Assembly: GCF_028823685.1 (NCBI RefSeq)
Contig: NZ_JAPEHZ010000020.1
Coordinates: 1-34,743, forward strand
Source: Tenacibaculum sp. L6
GTDB lineage: Bacteria > Bacteroidota > Bacteroidia > Flavobacteriales > Flavobacteriaceae
Reading direction: 5' to 3'
DNA length: 34,743 nucleotides
Part shown: in pieces, positions 15,814 through 25,219 of the stretch
Layout: each line of letters starts with the position of its first letter
Numbering within the stretch: position 1 is the first letter of the stretch
Position numbers and translations under genes: made by a program
The notes under the pieces: model-generated
The model's database searches: none
What the model saw: only the letters and a program-made list of their open reading frames with translations
What the model was told of the DNA's origin: nothing

Positions 15814-16935
15814 TTAATGATGATCATGCTCTTCTACAGCCATACCAATGAATAACGATGATAACATGGTAAAGATATAAGCTTGTAAAAAGGCTACTAA
15901 TAATTCTATAATAGTTAAGAATAAAGTTAGGAAGAAAGAGATTCCTGTTGCCCCTGCTGTTCCAAACTTTGCTTTTAATAAAATCATCAATGCTGCGATA
16001 CCCATTACTACAGAGTGACCTGCTGTGATGTTCGCAAATAAACGCACAAATAAAGAGAATGGTTTAGTTAACATACCTAATACCTCGATTGGTGCTAATA
16101 CTATTTTCATTAATACTGGCACACCTGGCATCCAGAAGATATGTTTCCAATAATCTTTATTTCCGCTAAATTGTACAATAAAGAATGTAAATAAAGCTAA
16201 ACAAACTGTTACTGCTATTTGACCTGTTACGTTAAACCCTAACGGAGTTAATCCTAATAAGTTTAAGAACCAAATAAAGAAGAACACAGTTAATAAGAAC
16301 CCCATAAATCTACGGTAATGTTTCTCTCCGATATTTGGACGTGCAATTTCGTCTCTTACATATAATACTAAAGGCTCTAATATACGTGCCGCACCTGTTG
16401 GAATTGGCCCTTTCTTGTATCCTGAAGCTAAACTTCTAAATCCGAAGAACATTAACAAACCTGCGAACAACATACCAAAAACACTTTTAGTAATAGATAA
16501 ATCTAACACTTTTTGTGCATTTGTAGCGTGGTGTTCTTCATCAAAAGCAACTGCTTCTTCACCTGCATTTAACTCATATATTTTACTGTGAATTTTCGTT
16601 AACTTAACTCCATCTTTTTCTACGATAACAGCACCGTCATCATTATGATGAAATTCTGAAGACATAAAAACTCTTAATCCTTCGGTTGTCCAAACAATTA
16701 CTGGTAACGGAAACCCAATGTGTTTACGCTCTCCTGCATCATTAGTATATGAAAACAAGCTAAAATCGTGAGAGTCTGCTAAGTGATGCTTAATGTAAGC
16801 ATCTATTGATTCTTTAGTGTTAATTCTTCCATCATCATTAGAAGTTGTATCGCCTCCTCCTGCAAATGCAGTTAACGATGAAAACACAAGTGTCAAAAGT
16901 GTTAAAAACTTGATAGTTCTGTTTGCTACCATCAT
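15814..16935 (-). CDS. atpB: Fo ATP synthase a subunit
   Basis: The a subunit forms the proton half-channels against the c-ring. From ATG at 16935 (MMVANR; 16932 is equally possible) the product has about 373 residues: a signal peptide ending LTAFA, an N-terminal extracytoplasmic domain of about 90 residues (with many His and acidic residues), then the membrane helices with the essential arginine in LFVRLFANITAGHSV and a His-rich end. The long N-terminal domain is normal for Bacteroidetes. An open frame extends 18 codons further up, but it contains a perfect -7 box, so that start is rejected. Confidence 0.94.
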   Translation of the reverse strand: MMVANRTIKFLTLLTLVFSSLTAFAGGGDTTSNDDGRINTKESIDAYIKHHLADSHDFSLFSYTNDAGERKHIGFPLPVIVWTTEGLRVFMSSEFHHNDDGAVIVEKDGVKLTKIHSKIYELNAGEEAVAFDEEHHATNAQKVLDLSITKSVFGMLFAGLLMFFGFRSLASGYKKGPIPTGAARILEPLVLYVRDEIARPNIGEKHYRRFMGFLLTVFFFIWFLNLLGLTPLGFNVTGQIAVTVCLALFTFFIVQFSGNKDYWKHIFWMPGVPVLMKIVLAPIEVLGMLTKPFSLFVRLFANITAGHSVVMGIAALMILLKAKFGTAGATGISFFLTLFLTIIELLVAFLQAYIFTMLSSLFIGMAVEEHDHH

Positions 16936-16976
16936 ACCTTTACTAAATATAGATTTTGGGTCTGTAAATTTCGCTG

Positions 16977-17006
16977 CAAAGGTACACATTTAATTAAAAC
17001 TACAAA
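16977..17006 (-). promoter_or_regulatory. Promoter of the atpB-atpG operon
   Basis: On the minus strand TTTG (17006-17003), 18 nt, TACCTTTG (16984-16977) is a complete Bacteroidetes promoter. Transcription should begin near 16972, giving a leader of about 36 nt to ATG 16935. It separates the ATPase structural genes from the upstream sprE-bactofilin-atpZ genes. Confidence 0.75.
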
Positions 17007-17059
17007 CCCTTTTTTTGCTTAGTTTTAAAGAAGCCTACGTCGTACCTTAAACAGCTCAG

Positions 17060-17440
17060 TTATTTAGCGTTAAGTATTTTTGAAAGCGCTGCTGTTTCAA
17101 TAGCTAAAAATACCATAATAGGAACTAATAAGGTAGCTTTTTCTGGAGTAGTTAATCCTTCCTCTGAAAAAATACTCTTTTGAAATAATAGGATAAAGAT
17201 ACCGAACTTAACCATCAACATTCCTAAATATAAATATCCTGTTTCATTTGGTAAATATTCTAACACCCATTCTATTAACGCATAAATTAAAATGGTTGCT
17301 ATTACATTAAAACAATACACTTGTAACACAGAAAAAGAAAGTGTTACTCCTGCGTTAGAAAGTAAAAAGCTGTTTAAAAAAAAGCCTCCTATCCCTAAAG
17401 TTAGTATAATAGAAGAAAATAGTAGTATTCGTTTACCCAT
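17060..17440 (-). CDS. Small membrane protein of the ATP synthase locus (DUF6168-like)
   Basis: The product is 126 residues with four predicted membrane helices (about 5-25, 36-60, 68-85, 100-120) and almost no soluble part. It occupies the place of AtpI between atpZ and atpB and overlaps atpZ by 8 nt. I believe it belongs to the DUF6168 family seen at this spot in flavobacteria; that name is from memory. A role in Fo assembly or c-ring insertion is plausible from position only. Confidence 0.8.
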   Translation of the reverse strand: MGKRILLFSSIILTLGIGGFFLNSFLLSNAGVTLSFSVLQVYCFNVIATILIYALIEWVLEYLPNETGYLYLGMLMVKFGIFILLFQKSIFSEEGLTTPEKATLLVPIMVFLAIETAALSKILNAK

Positions 17441-17663
17441 TGTTATCGGTTATCTTAATTACTTGGCGTATTACAGAATATATGGCACCAAAAACCGCTG
17501 CAAGTGTACAAATTTTTGTGTAAAGTTCACTATCGTTAGGGTATTTTTGGTCTAACCATTCACCTAGTAAACTTCCTAAGTAAATGGTTAAACCCATTTG
17601 AAGTGCGATTCCTGTGAATCGTATGTATTTATTAAGCGGATTTTTCTTTGAGTCCTTGCTCAT
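17433..17663 (-). CDS. atpZ: AtpZ/AtpI-family protein
   Basis: The product is 76 residues with two membrane helices (about 14-31 and 47-66). The first contains the family features MGLTIYLGSLLGEWLDQKY, and the second AAVFGAIYSVIRQV. AtpZ/AtpI proteins sit at the head of ATP synthase operons and help c-ring assembly or Mg2+ supply. Its start overlaps the bactofilin gene by 32 nt and its end overlaps the next gene by 8 nt, so the three are translationally linked. Confidence 0.85.
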   Translation of the reverse strand: MSKDSKKNPLNKYIRFTGIALQMGLTIYLGSLLGEWLDQKYPNDSELYTKICTLAAVFGAIYSVIRQVIKITDNNG

Positions 17664-18039
17664 TTTTGTTCAATTCTTTTACCGCTCCTTTCATGGCACA
17701 TGTTGCGTTAAACTCTGCTCCTGGCTCTACAGAAAGCTTTCCTATAACAACATCTCCATTAATATTTGCTGTTGATTTAACGGTAAGCACGTTTGAAACT
17801 AATAATTCACCTGAAAATTTTCCTTCAATATCAGCATCAGTACATTCTACTTTTCCTTTAATAAGACCTGAACCTCCAATAATTACTCTACCATTGGTAA
17901 CTATTGTTCCTTCTAAAGTACCGTCAATTCTAAAATCTCCTTCTGAAATGATTTCTCCAGTAATTTTAGTGTTTTGTCCTATGATATTTCTTTCTGCAAC
18001 TTTGTTTTCTCCGGATTTTTTATTCTCTTTACCAAACAT
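17632..18039 (-). CDS. Bactofilin (polymer-forming cytoskeletal protein)
   Basis: The product is 135 residues: a short basic tail, then a right-handed beta-helix core (about 18-118) with regular IxGxIxxxGxxxIxG turns, such as ITGEIISEGDFRIDGTLEG and VNGDVVIG-like repeats, and a lysine/glutamate tail. Bactofilins polymerise without nucleotide and organise cell-wall enzymes at the membrane. It lies 20 nt after sprE and overlaps atpZ. The first residues, MFGKENKKSGEN, fit the membrane-targeting tail typical of bactofilins. Confidence 0.92.
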   Translation of the reverse strand: MFGKENKKSGENKVAERNIIGQNTKITGEIISEGDFRIDGTLEGTIVTNGRVIIGGSGLIKGKVECTDADIEGKFSGELLVSNVLTVKSTANINGDVVIGKLSVEPGAEFNATCAMKGAVKELNKNEQGLKEKSA

Positions 18040-18059
18040 ATTAGGGGAATTTAAGGGAT

Positions 18060-20291
18060 TTATGTTTTATTTAATTGTTCTATAATTTCTTTTGCTTTTT
18101 TACCTTCTTCGGTAGTTGCATAACTAACCGCAACAAACTCTAACGCTTTTTTATAGGTTTCTTTATCTTGATATTTACCTATTGCTAGGGCTTTTAGGAG
18201 TGCGAATTTAGGAATTAAATTTGAATTCTGTAGTGTAGAAGAAAAATTATCTATCTCATTAACAGCTTCTTCAAATTTATTTTCTTTATACAAATAGTAA
18301 ACTTCTTTATACTTGTTTAAAATTTCATCTTCCTTTTTCTCTTCTACTAACTTTACATCAGGGTTTTTAATTATTTGAGCAAACGTTGTTTCAGGATACT
18401 TTTGTAAAATGATATTTTTATACTCATTAGATTTTGCTATATCTCCTTGTTCTTTATAAACTTGATATAAGTGATAGCTTATTGGTAATTCTAACTTATC
18501 ATCTGTACTTACTTCTCTTAATCGTTCTAAATTCTTAATGGCTAGTGCATGATTTATAAACTGCTCTTTGTAAATCAACCCTAATTGATACAATGCCTCA
18601 TTACGCTCCAAAACTAAATTTGTAATTACTTGTTCGTCGGTTGGAATCGCATCTAGATAGGTTGAAAGCTCATATCTTGTATTTACTTTTGTTCCTTCTG
18701 CATTTGCTGATACATTTTCAACAGTATTTATTGACTTATCTGACAGTCTCCAGTTATCTTCCAGAGGACGCGTTCCCCATACTTTTTGAAACTCTGCTTT
18801 TCCAAAATTAAGAGCTTGTGTATTGTAGAAATACCATTTTCCTTTATTTGCTACACTATTTATTGAAGCACCACCTCCAAAACTATTTCCGAAGTTTTGC
18901 AAATTCAACAACTGCTGTTGTTTTTCTTCGTCTTCTTTTTTGATTTTTTCAATATAGCTTTCAAAAAAAACAGTTCTTTCATCGGGAGTCATAGCTACTA
19001 ATTGAAGAATACTGTCGTTGTTCTTCACTGTTTCTTCGTATTGTCTTAAAGTAATAAGTCCTTTATTTTTTCTTCGGATTTTTCGGATTCTTTTTTCTTG
19101 ATCAAATTCTTTAGAAACCACCTGCATTACACTATCGTAATACGAACCTGCTAGTAGATAATCTTCTTTTTCAAAAGCCATATCTGCCAAACGTTCGTAG
19201 GCATACGTTTTTTGATAGTTATTATTATGTTTTGCTTGCAGTGATTTTTTATAGTACTCAGCTGCTTTTTCAGGATTATTTCTTCCTTCTTCTAAAACTC
19301 CTGCTTGATAATACAATGCGTTTAAAAACTTACGATTATCTGTATTCTTTATGAGTTTATTCATTCTTGCCAACACTACTATAGATGCTGAATCGTTCGG
19401 AGTATTTTTAGCATATTCAATTTCTGCTCTAATACGGAATCTATCTGGTGCTTTTCTACTTTCTGCTAGTTTTTTAAACACCATACGAGCAGAATCTTTT
19501 CTATCTAATTCACTATATACTTGCCCTAAAACAAACATGTTTCGCGCTGTTTGCTCTTTGTTGTAATTTGTAGTAGTCGCTAATTTTAAATAATCTACTA
19601 CTTTTTGAATCGTATCTGTTTGCTCATACGCCATTGCCATAGCTGTATAGGCTTGCTCTTTGGTTGATTTGTCTATCTTTTCTGTTTCGTCTAAAACATC
19701 TAATAATAATCGTAATGTTTGAATCGCTCTTTTTTCATTACCTAAACGAATGTTTGCCTTAGCTCTCCAAATTCTAGTTTCGTAGTTCAAGTTTGCTTTA
19801 GGGTAGTTAACTATAACGTAGTTAAACGCCTCTAACGCTGGAATAAATCGCTGTGTGTAGTATCTTGATTTTCCTAAAAGAAGATAAGCATCATCTATTT
19901 GACTATTTTTTTCGTACCCATTAATATTCATCGAATGGGTTTGAATTGCTTTTACAGCTTTTTCTTCTGCTTTTTCAAAAGGAGTAAGGTTTTTATTCTC
20001 TTCTTCTCCACCAGCATTAAAATCTGCACCCGGAGTTAGTACTTTAGTATCTATTGTACTCTCGTCAAACGTAATGGGTTCAATTTGTAAACGTTTCCAA
20101 AAGTTATCTTCATGCTTTTCTTGAATTTCTTCAAGACCTTTTAAATACGCCTGTTCGCCATTAAAAAGCACATTGTATTTTGTCGTAACAGCATGGTAAC
20201 TTCTATTTAAAAAAGCGTCCTTCTTAACACTACACGAATATACGATAGCTACTAAAACACTGAATACTATTATCTTGCCCCCTTTTTTCAT
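18060..20291 (-). CDS. sprE: Type IX secretion / gliding lipoprotein SprE (PorW)
   Basis: SprE (PorW in Porphyromonas) is a periplasmic TPR lipoprotein needed for type IX secretion and gliding. The product is 743 residues, with a lipobox ending at Cys20 (VYSC), then the family's characteristic opening NRSYHAVTTKYNVLFNGE, followed by TPR helices to about residue 400, a middle segment with FYNTQALNFGKAEFQKVWGTRPLEDNW, and further TPRs to the end. It is somewhat shorter than the F. johnsoniae protein as I recall it. Downstream are bactofilin and ATPase genes. The 94-nt upstream gap holds no exact -7 box; TAACGTTG is the closest. Confidence 0.85.
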   Translation of the reverse strand: MKKGGKIIVFSVLVAIVYSCSVKKDAFLNRSYHAVTTKYNVLFNGEQAYLKGLEEIQEKHEDNFWKRLQIEPITFDESTIDTKVLTPGADFNAGGEEENKNLTPFEKAEEKAVKAIQTHSMNINGYEKNSQIDDAYLLLGKSRYYTQRFIPALEAFNYVIVNYPKANLNYETRIWRAKANIRLGNEKRAIQTLRLLLDVLDETEKIDKSTKEQAYTAMAMAYEQTDTIQKVVDYLKLATTTNYNKEQTARNMFVLGQVYSELDRKDSARMVFKKLAESRKAPDRFRIRAEIEYAKNTPNDSASIVVLARMNKLIKNTDNRKFLNALYYQAGVLEEGRNNPEKAAEYYKKSLQAKHNNNYQKTYAYERLADMAFEKEDYLLAGSYYDSVMQVVSKEFDQEKRIRKIRRKNKGLITLRQYEETVKNNDSILQLVAMTPDERTVFFESYIEKIKKEDEEKQQQLLNLQNFGNSFGGGASINSVANKGKWYFYNTQALNFGKAEFQKVWGTRPLEDNWRLSDKSINTVENVSANAEGTKVNTRYELSTYLDAIPTDEQVITNLVLERNEALYQLGLIYKEQFINHALAIKNLERLREVSTDDKLELPISYHLYQVYKEQGDIAKSNEYKNIILQKYPETTFAQIIKNPDVKLVEEKKEDEILNKYKEVYYLYKENKFEEAVNEIDNFSSTLQNSNLIPKFALLKALAIGKYQDKETYKKALEFVAVSYATTEEGKKAKEIIEQLNKT

Positions 20292-20385
20292 AAAATAAAG
20301 CTTTTACTGTACAACAACGTTATAATTGTCTTTTTTGTACGTAAATAGGTAAAAATAATAATTATAAGGTGATTTTAACCCTATT

Positions 20386-21081
20386 TTAAATAGAAAAATA
20401 GCTTTCTAACTCTTGTAATGTTTCTTGTGATGTGTGAATGTCTTTTACTAAGTTTCCTTTATCTAAAACTACTATACGCTCACAAACTTCGGTAACATGG
20501 CTTAAATCGTGGCTAGAAATTAACACGGTTACCTCGTTATTTTCAGTTAATTTTTTAATTAGCTTTTTTAATCTGATTTGAGTGGTTGGATCTAAATTTG
20601 CAAAAGGTTCATCTAAAATTACTACTTGAGGATTCCCCATCATTGCAGCAACAATCCCTACTTTTTTCTGGTTTCCTTTACTTAAGCTTCGTAAGTATTT
20701 TTTCTTCCCTAAGATTTCACCATTAAAAAATTCTTCAAACTGAGTTAAGAAACCTTGTATATCGGCTTTGTTCATTCCGCGTAAATCTCCTACAAAATCA
20801 AAATATTCTTCAGGAGTTAAATAACCTATTAAAAAAGATTCATCAATAAATGATCCTGTAAAAGTTTTCCAATCTTCACTTTTATTCACTACTACTTGAT
20901 TATTTACAATTTCTCCAGTAGTAGGTCGAATCAAATCTAACAACAAGTTAAACAAAGTGGTTTTTCCTGCTCCGTTATTCCCTACCAATCCGAAAGATTG
21001 TCCGCTAGGAATTTCTATATTTTCAAGGTTTAAAACTTGTGCTGTTCCGTAGGTTTTTGAAATATTTTGTATTGAAATCAT
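20386..21081 (-). CDS. ABC transporter ATP-binding protein
   Basis: The 231-residue nucleotide-binding domain has Walker A GNNGAGKTT (34-42), signature LSKGNQKK (133-140), Walker B VVILDEP (153-159) and H-loop SSHDLSHV. The sequence type (short, G-N-N-G-A-G, K-G-N-Q-K-K) is that of ABC-2-like exporters. It starts 20 nt after the DUF5687 permease gene and is the ATPase for it. The substrate is unknown. Confidence 0.93.
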   Translation of the reverse strand: MISIQNISKTYGTAQVLNLENIEIPSGQSFGLVGNNGAGKTTLFNLLLDLIRPTTGEIVNNQVVVNKSEDWKTFTGSFIDESFLIGYLTPEEYFDFVGDLRGMNKADIQGFLTQFEEFFNGEILGKKKYLRSLSKGNQKKVGIVAAMMGNPQVVILDEPFANLDPTTQIRLKKLIKKLTENNEVTVLISSHDLSHVTEVCERIVVLDKGNLVKDIHTSQETLQELESYFSI

Positions 21082-21101
21082 TTTAGTTCTTTTAAGGTTG
21101 G

Positions 21102-22574
21102 TTATGATTTTTGGCTAAATGCGTGTATTGCAGCATATTTATTTTTAATGTATCTCTTTTCTATCCTATTCATAAAGTAATTTTTGAACACTAAGGCGAT
21201 TGCTCCTGTTATAGCGATTGCTAAAACACCTGAATTGAATCCTACAAATTTGTTAAAAATCCAAAACAAGAACATTGGAACCCCCATAATAGGAATGATA
21301 ATTAAAAACTGTGTTGCGCTGGTTCCTTGATAGTTTGAAAATCCGCTTTTATTTAAGTCGATTCGTTTTTTATTGAACGCTCCTGCAAATAGTAAAAACA
21401 ATGAGTTAAATCCGATATTAAAAATAGCTCCAGCTGTAATCATCAAAAAAATATCTAATCCATAAAAATATAAATATGGAATGCTTAAAAGATATAATCC
21501 TACCGATACCACAACCATTAAGTACCATTTACTTTCTAAAAACTTTCGATAACGAATATTTTGACTCATAAGCATCTTATAATATTCACTATCCCAAGCA
21601 GGAATAAATTGACCATAATTAAGTGTAAAACCTCCTGTAATAAATATTGCTGCAAAAACTAAAAAAGCAGGCATTTTTTCTCGATAGGTGTCTTGTCCAA
21701 AGAAAATAGCTCCGTAGAAAAGAAACAAAAAAGACATAAAAAACACTGTTTTAGTACGTTTGTTTCTCCAAATTTGTCGGATGTCGTTTTTTATAAACGG
21801 CGCTACATCTCCTAAGCTATCAATAAAAGACAGGTCAGTAGTACTAGCCACTTCTTCTTTACTTTTAATCGCGTCATCTAAATATACTTTACTTCGTAAG
21901 AATTTAAAGTTCAAATAATACAATCCTGCAAGCAAAAACACTCCTAAAAGAGCAACTATTGGATTGTTATATACTGATTGAAAAACTGGTGCAAAAAACT
22001 CAGTAATGTTGAATATTTCGTATTTGTTTACCAAAAACAATAGTGCTAAAACAGCAACCATTATTCCCAGTGCATAGTTATTTTTGTTAATTAAAAAATT
22101 AAGATAGTTAGCGCTTAATACTAGTGTAATCATTAAAAGCAACCATCCTACAACTCCCAAAGCGTTATAACCTTGTCCTATTAGTACTATTGAAAAAGGA
22201 ACATAAAAAAACAACGGCATGAAGTTGAAAAACGAAAAGGCTGATTTGCCTAATACAAAATGTACTAACTTTTCCTTTCTTATGGGTAACCCAAGAAATG
22301 GTTTAATATTTAACACAGGAAGTTTTTGCATTAAATAGCGAAAAATTAAATCGGCAACTAACAAGAAAATGATAATTCCATTTACAAAAAACAAAGGGTC
22401 TGTATTCGGATATTCTTTTTTAATAAAAAAATAGCCTCCTAAACCTATCATTAAAAAAGACGCTAACATATACAAGGCAAAAAAGCCCATGATAATTTTT
22501 AGTGCAATACTTTTCCCAAAATAAGAGGAGCGAAAAAATTGTTTCCACTCAAGTTTTAAAAAATGTGCAATCAT
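21102..22574 (-). CDS. DUF5687 family ABC permease
   Basis: The product is 490 residues with around 12 predicted membrane helices and a cytoplasmic loop of about 40 residues (SKEEVASTTDLSFIDSLGDV) near the middle, which divides it into two halves. The opening LKLEWKQFFRSSYFGKSIALKI is typical of DUF5687, a Bacteroidetes permease family that pairs with a single ATPase, here encoded just downstream. It probably exports a lipid, peptide or drug; nothing in the sequence narrows this. Confidence 0.85.
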   Translation of the reverse strand: MIAHFLKLEWKQFFRSSYFGKSIALKIIMGFFALYMLASFLMIGLGGYFFIKKEYPNTDPLFFVNGIIIFLLVADLIFRYLMQKLPVLNIKPFLGLPIRKEKLVHFVLGKSAFSFFNFMPLFFYVPFSIVLIGQGYNALGVVGWLLLMITLVLSANYLNFLINKNNYALGIMVAVLALLFLVNKYEIFNITEFFAPVFQSVYNNPIVALLGVFLLAGLYYLNFKFLRSKVYLDDAIKSKEEVASTTDLSFIDSLGDVAPFIKNDIRQIWRNKRTKTVFFMSFLFLFYGAIFFGQDTYREKMPAFLVFAAIFITGGFTLNYGQFIPAWDSEYYKMLMSQNIRYRKFLESKWYLMVVVSVGLYLLSIPYLYFYGLDIFLMITAGAIFNIGFNSLFLLFAGAFNKKRIDLNKSGFSNYQGTSATQFLIIIPIMGVPMFLFWIFNKFVGFNSGVLAIAITGAIALVFKNYFMNRIEKRYIKNKYAAIHAFSQKS

Positions 22575-22632
22575 TTGGTTACTAATTTGGTTGATTATTT
22601 TATAAGTCTATCACTACTTAATTTTGTTACAT

Positions 22633-22668
22633 AAAAAAAGCATCAATTTAAAAATTGATGCTTTTTTT
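22633..22668 (-). terminator. Terminator after the DUF4837 gene
   Basis: This is a near-perfect palindrome: AAAAAAAGCATCAATTT (22633-22649) with its complement at 22652-22668. It gives a GCATCAATTT stem and a T7 tail on either strand. It ends the exonuclease III-lytic transglycosylase-DUF4837 unit, 18 nt past the stop codon. Confidence 0.85.
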
Positions 22669-22686
22669 AGTCTTTGTTAGTCGGGG

Positions 22687-23679
22687 CTATTTTATTTTTA
22701 ACGACTTTCCAATTGCTTCTAGTTCAAAAATAAAGTCTCTTTTATTTACAGAGGGTGCATAAGTAAATCCTTCAAAAACAATTACTCGGTTGTGCTCTTT
22801 ATCAACTATGGTGTAATTAATAAAAGGTCCTGCCATAAAATCATTTTTCACTTCCCATTTACCTCTAGTTTCATAGGCTTTTTTCCCATCTATTTCTGCA
22901 TCATAGGTGAACGGTGTATACGCTTGTTCGGTAATCATGTACATTCCTTCTTTGCTTCCAGGAATGTATTTTTCACCAATAACATCTCTCATCTTGGTGA
23001 TATTATCTGCTACTTTAGCTTCGTCTTCCAGCGGATAACTGTATACTAATATATTATTTGATCCGTCTCCTCTAGCAATTCCGCTTTTTAAATGTTGACG
23101 TAACCATAAAAACTCACCTGTATCTTCAACTAAATTATACCTTTCAGGAATTGTAATTGTAACTCCTAAATTTTTAATTGTTTTAAACTTACTCTCATCT
23201 AACTTTTCTTTATGGAAAATTTTCTGAACAAACTTAACATCTTCATCTTTGAATAATTGTAAGATTTCTTTTCCTCTAGTACGGATTAAATTTACAATAC
23301 CTTCTTTATCTTTTGCTGTTGCATAAACTAATATTTGAGGCTGTGCGTATTTGTTTTTTTCAACTGTTATTTTTTCTTGTTCTCCTTCTCTAACTATTAA
23401 AACAGCCTTTGCATTTCTTATAAAACCTTTATATCCTGTAGGGTCAATTTGGCTTACAGATAATAATGTTTCTGGCTGCGGCAAACCTACTTGATGCTCT
23501 CCAAAAGTAGTACGAATTTCATCTCCTATTCTTCCTTCCCAATCAACTCCTTTTACAACTACCAAAATTTTATTGGTGTTACCTGTTGATGTGGGTAAAA
23601 CATGATTATTTTTTCCTCCTTCTGTTTTACATGATATTGATATAAAAATCAATGCAAAAAAGGTTAATAGTTTATTCAT
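22687..23679 (-). CDS. DUF4837 family lipoprotein
   Basis: The product is 330 residues with a lipobox at Cys17 (ISISC). The mature part starts with NKILVVVKGVDWEGRIGDEIR and has several features I associate with DUF4837 (TFGEHQVGLPQPE, then IVREGEQEKI, and a later domain with TITIPERYNLVEDTGEFLWLR). No catalytic motif is seen. It is an outer-envelope lipoprotein of unknown role and lies 26 nt after the lytic transglycosylase gene, which suggests a link to cell-wall turnover. Confidence 0.85.
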   Translation of the reverse strand: MNKLLTFFALIFISISCKTEGGKNNHVLPTSTGNTNKILVVVKGVDWEGRIGDEIRTTFGEHQVGLPQPETLLSVSQIDPTGYKGFIRNAKAVLIVREGEQEKITVEKNKYAQPQILVYATAKDKEGIVNLIRTRGKEILQLFKDEDVKFVQKIFHKEKLDESKFKTIKNLGVTITIPERYNLVEDTGEFLWLRQHLKSGIARGDGSNNILVYSYPLEDEAKVADNITKMRDVIGEKYIPGSKEGMYMITEQAYTPFTYDAEIDGKKAYETRGKWEVKNDFMAGPFINYTIVDKEHNRVIVFEGFTYAPSVNKRDFIFELEAIGKSLKIK

Positions 23680-23705
23680 AGTTGATAGCGTTTAAATAAT
23701 TGGTT

Positions 23706-25211
23706 TTAACTTTTAAAAATTTTAAGCTTCATTCCTGGCTTTAAACTTTTAGCACTCCAAATATTGTTCCATTTTTTAATTTCATCGATAGAAACTGTAG
23801 GATATTTTTTAGAAATAGTCCATAGAGAATCTCCAGACTTAACAACATAAACCTCATGCTTGCCTTTTGGAGTTGCTACTTTCTTTTGTGAAACCTCTTT
23901 TGGAATTGCCATTTTCTTCGGATAAATACTTAATCGCTGGCCTATTTTTAAGTGATGTGTTCGTAAACCATTCCATTTTTTAATATCGCTAACTCGTACA
24001 CCAAACTTATTCGCTATTTTTCCTAAATAATCTCCACTTCGTACTTTATAACGAATACGTTTATCCATTTCAAAGTACTTAGGTAATGGTTTTTCTCTTT
24101 TCGCTTCATCTTCGTTAGCCAATGCATAAATTTCTTCTTCCTTTTCTAAGAACTCAATCATATCTCTTCGAGGTAATCGAACGGCATAGTTCTTTTCTTT
24201 TACATACGGAATGATATCTAGCTTATAAGACGGATTTAAAAATGATAACAAATCAGAATTAATACCTGTTTTCTCAGAAATTTGATCAAAACTAATGGTT
24301 CTCTTTACACGAATTGTATCTGTCTCAAAATGGAAAATCTTTGGAGGTTCAGGATAAATATGATGTTTATCTGCATACTCAAAAATATACATTGTCGCAT
24401 AAAATGCAGGAACGTATCCTGCTGTTTCTGTAGGTAAAAACGGACGAATATTCCAATAATTCTTATATCCTCCTGAACGTTTTATTGCTTTTGAAACATT
24501 TCCAGGCCCTGAATTATACGCCGCTAAAGCTAAATCCCAATCACCAAAAATTTTATATAATTGACTTAAGTATTGACATGCTGCAATGGTAGATTTTACA
24601 GGATCTTGGCGTTCATCTACATACGAATTTACCTTTAAATCAAACTGAACACCTGTTCCGTACATAAACTGCCATAAACCGGTAGCTCCTACCCAAGAAC
24701 GAGCATCAGGTCGTAATGCAGATTCAACAATTGCCAAATACTTCATTTCTAAAGGAATGTCGTACTGATCTAAATATCGCTCAAACATTGGAAAGTAATA
24801 CTTAGCACGCGCCATTAAAGCCGGATAATATTTTTTTCTATGCTTTAAATAGCTGTTAATTACTTTTTCTAACGCAGGATTGTACTCTAAATGAAAAGGA
24901 GTTCTTACGTTTAAATCGTGTAATCTTTTCTTTAACAATTCTGTAGTAAGTACTGTTGTTGTATTACCTAAAATGTCTTTATCGCTAATAACATATTGAA
25001 TACTATCAAACAACGAAGAATTAAACTTTTCTTCTACCAATAAGCTATCAATCATTTTTAAATCCTTTGTAGAAAATAACTCTTGATAATTTACTGAATC
25101 TTTCACGATAAGTTCAACATCAATACTGTCTTTAACTACCAAAAGGCTGTCGTTTGGTTGTTGCGCTATGATGGATGTTGTAAAAAGGAGTAGTGCTAGT
25201 AATTTTTTCAT
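23706..25211 (-). CDS. Lytic transglycosylase with two LysM domains (MltD-like)
   Basis: The enzyme cleaves peptidoglycan glycan strands to 1,6-anhydro ends. The 501 residues contain a signal peptide (1-16, ending IIAQ), an SLT domain about 140-290 with catalytic Glu163 in AIVESALRPDARS and the GLWQFM and AYNSGPGNVSKAI motifs, and two C-terminal LysM domains (about 391-436 and 454-500, each with a SGD-x-L segment) for wall binding. It begins 8 nt after exonuclease III and is followed closely by the DUF4837 gene. Confidence 0.95.
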   Translation of the reverse strand: MKKLLALLLFTTSIIAQQPNDSLLVVKDSIDVELIVKDSVNYQELFSTKDLKMIDSLLVEEKFNSSLFDSIQYVISDKDILGNTTTVLTTELLKKRLHDLNVRTPFHLEYNPALEKVINSYLKHRKKYYPALMARAKYYFPMFERYLDQYDIPLEMKYLAIVESALRPDARSWVGATGLWQFMYGTGVQFDLKVNSYVDERQDPVKSTIAACQYLSQLYKIFGDWDLALAAYNSGPGNVSKAIKRSGGYKNYWNIRPFLPTETAGYVPAFYATMYIFEYADKHHIYPEPPKIFHFETDTIRVKRTISFDQISEKTGINSDLLSFLNPSYKLDIIPYVKEKNYAVRLPRRDMIEFLEKEEEIYALANEDEAKREKPLPKYFEMDKRIRYKVRSGDYLGKIANKFGVRVSDIKKWNGLRTHHLKIGQRLSIYPKKMAIPKEVSQKKVATPKGKHEVYVVKSGDSLWTISKKYPTVSIDEIKKWNNIWSAKSLKPGMKLKIFKS

Positions 25212-25219
25212 GTTGGTTT

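Noticed and set aside
17648..18085. 145-residue frame opposite the bactofilin gene
   Set aside because: It runs antisense to a clear bactofilin beta-helix and is rich in Ser/Pro, as expected for a shadow frame.
22633..22668. Perfect palindrome considered as an insertion or attachment site
   Set aside because: Position just after a gene end and the T tail fit a terminator; no mobile gene is near.
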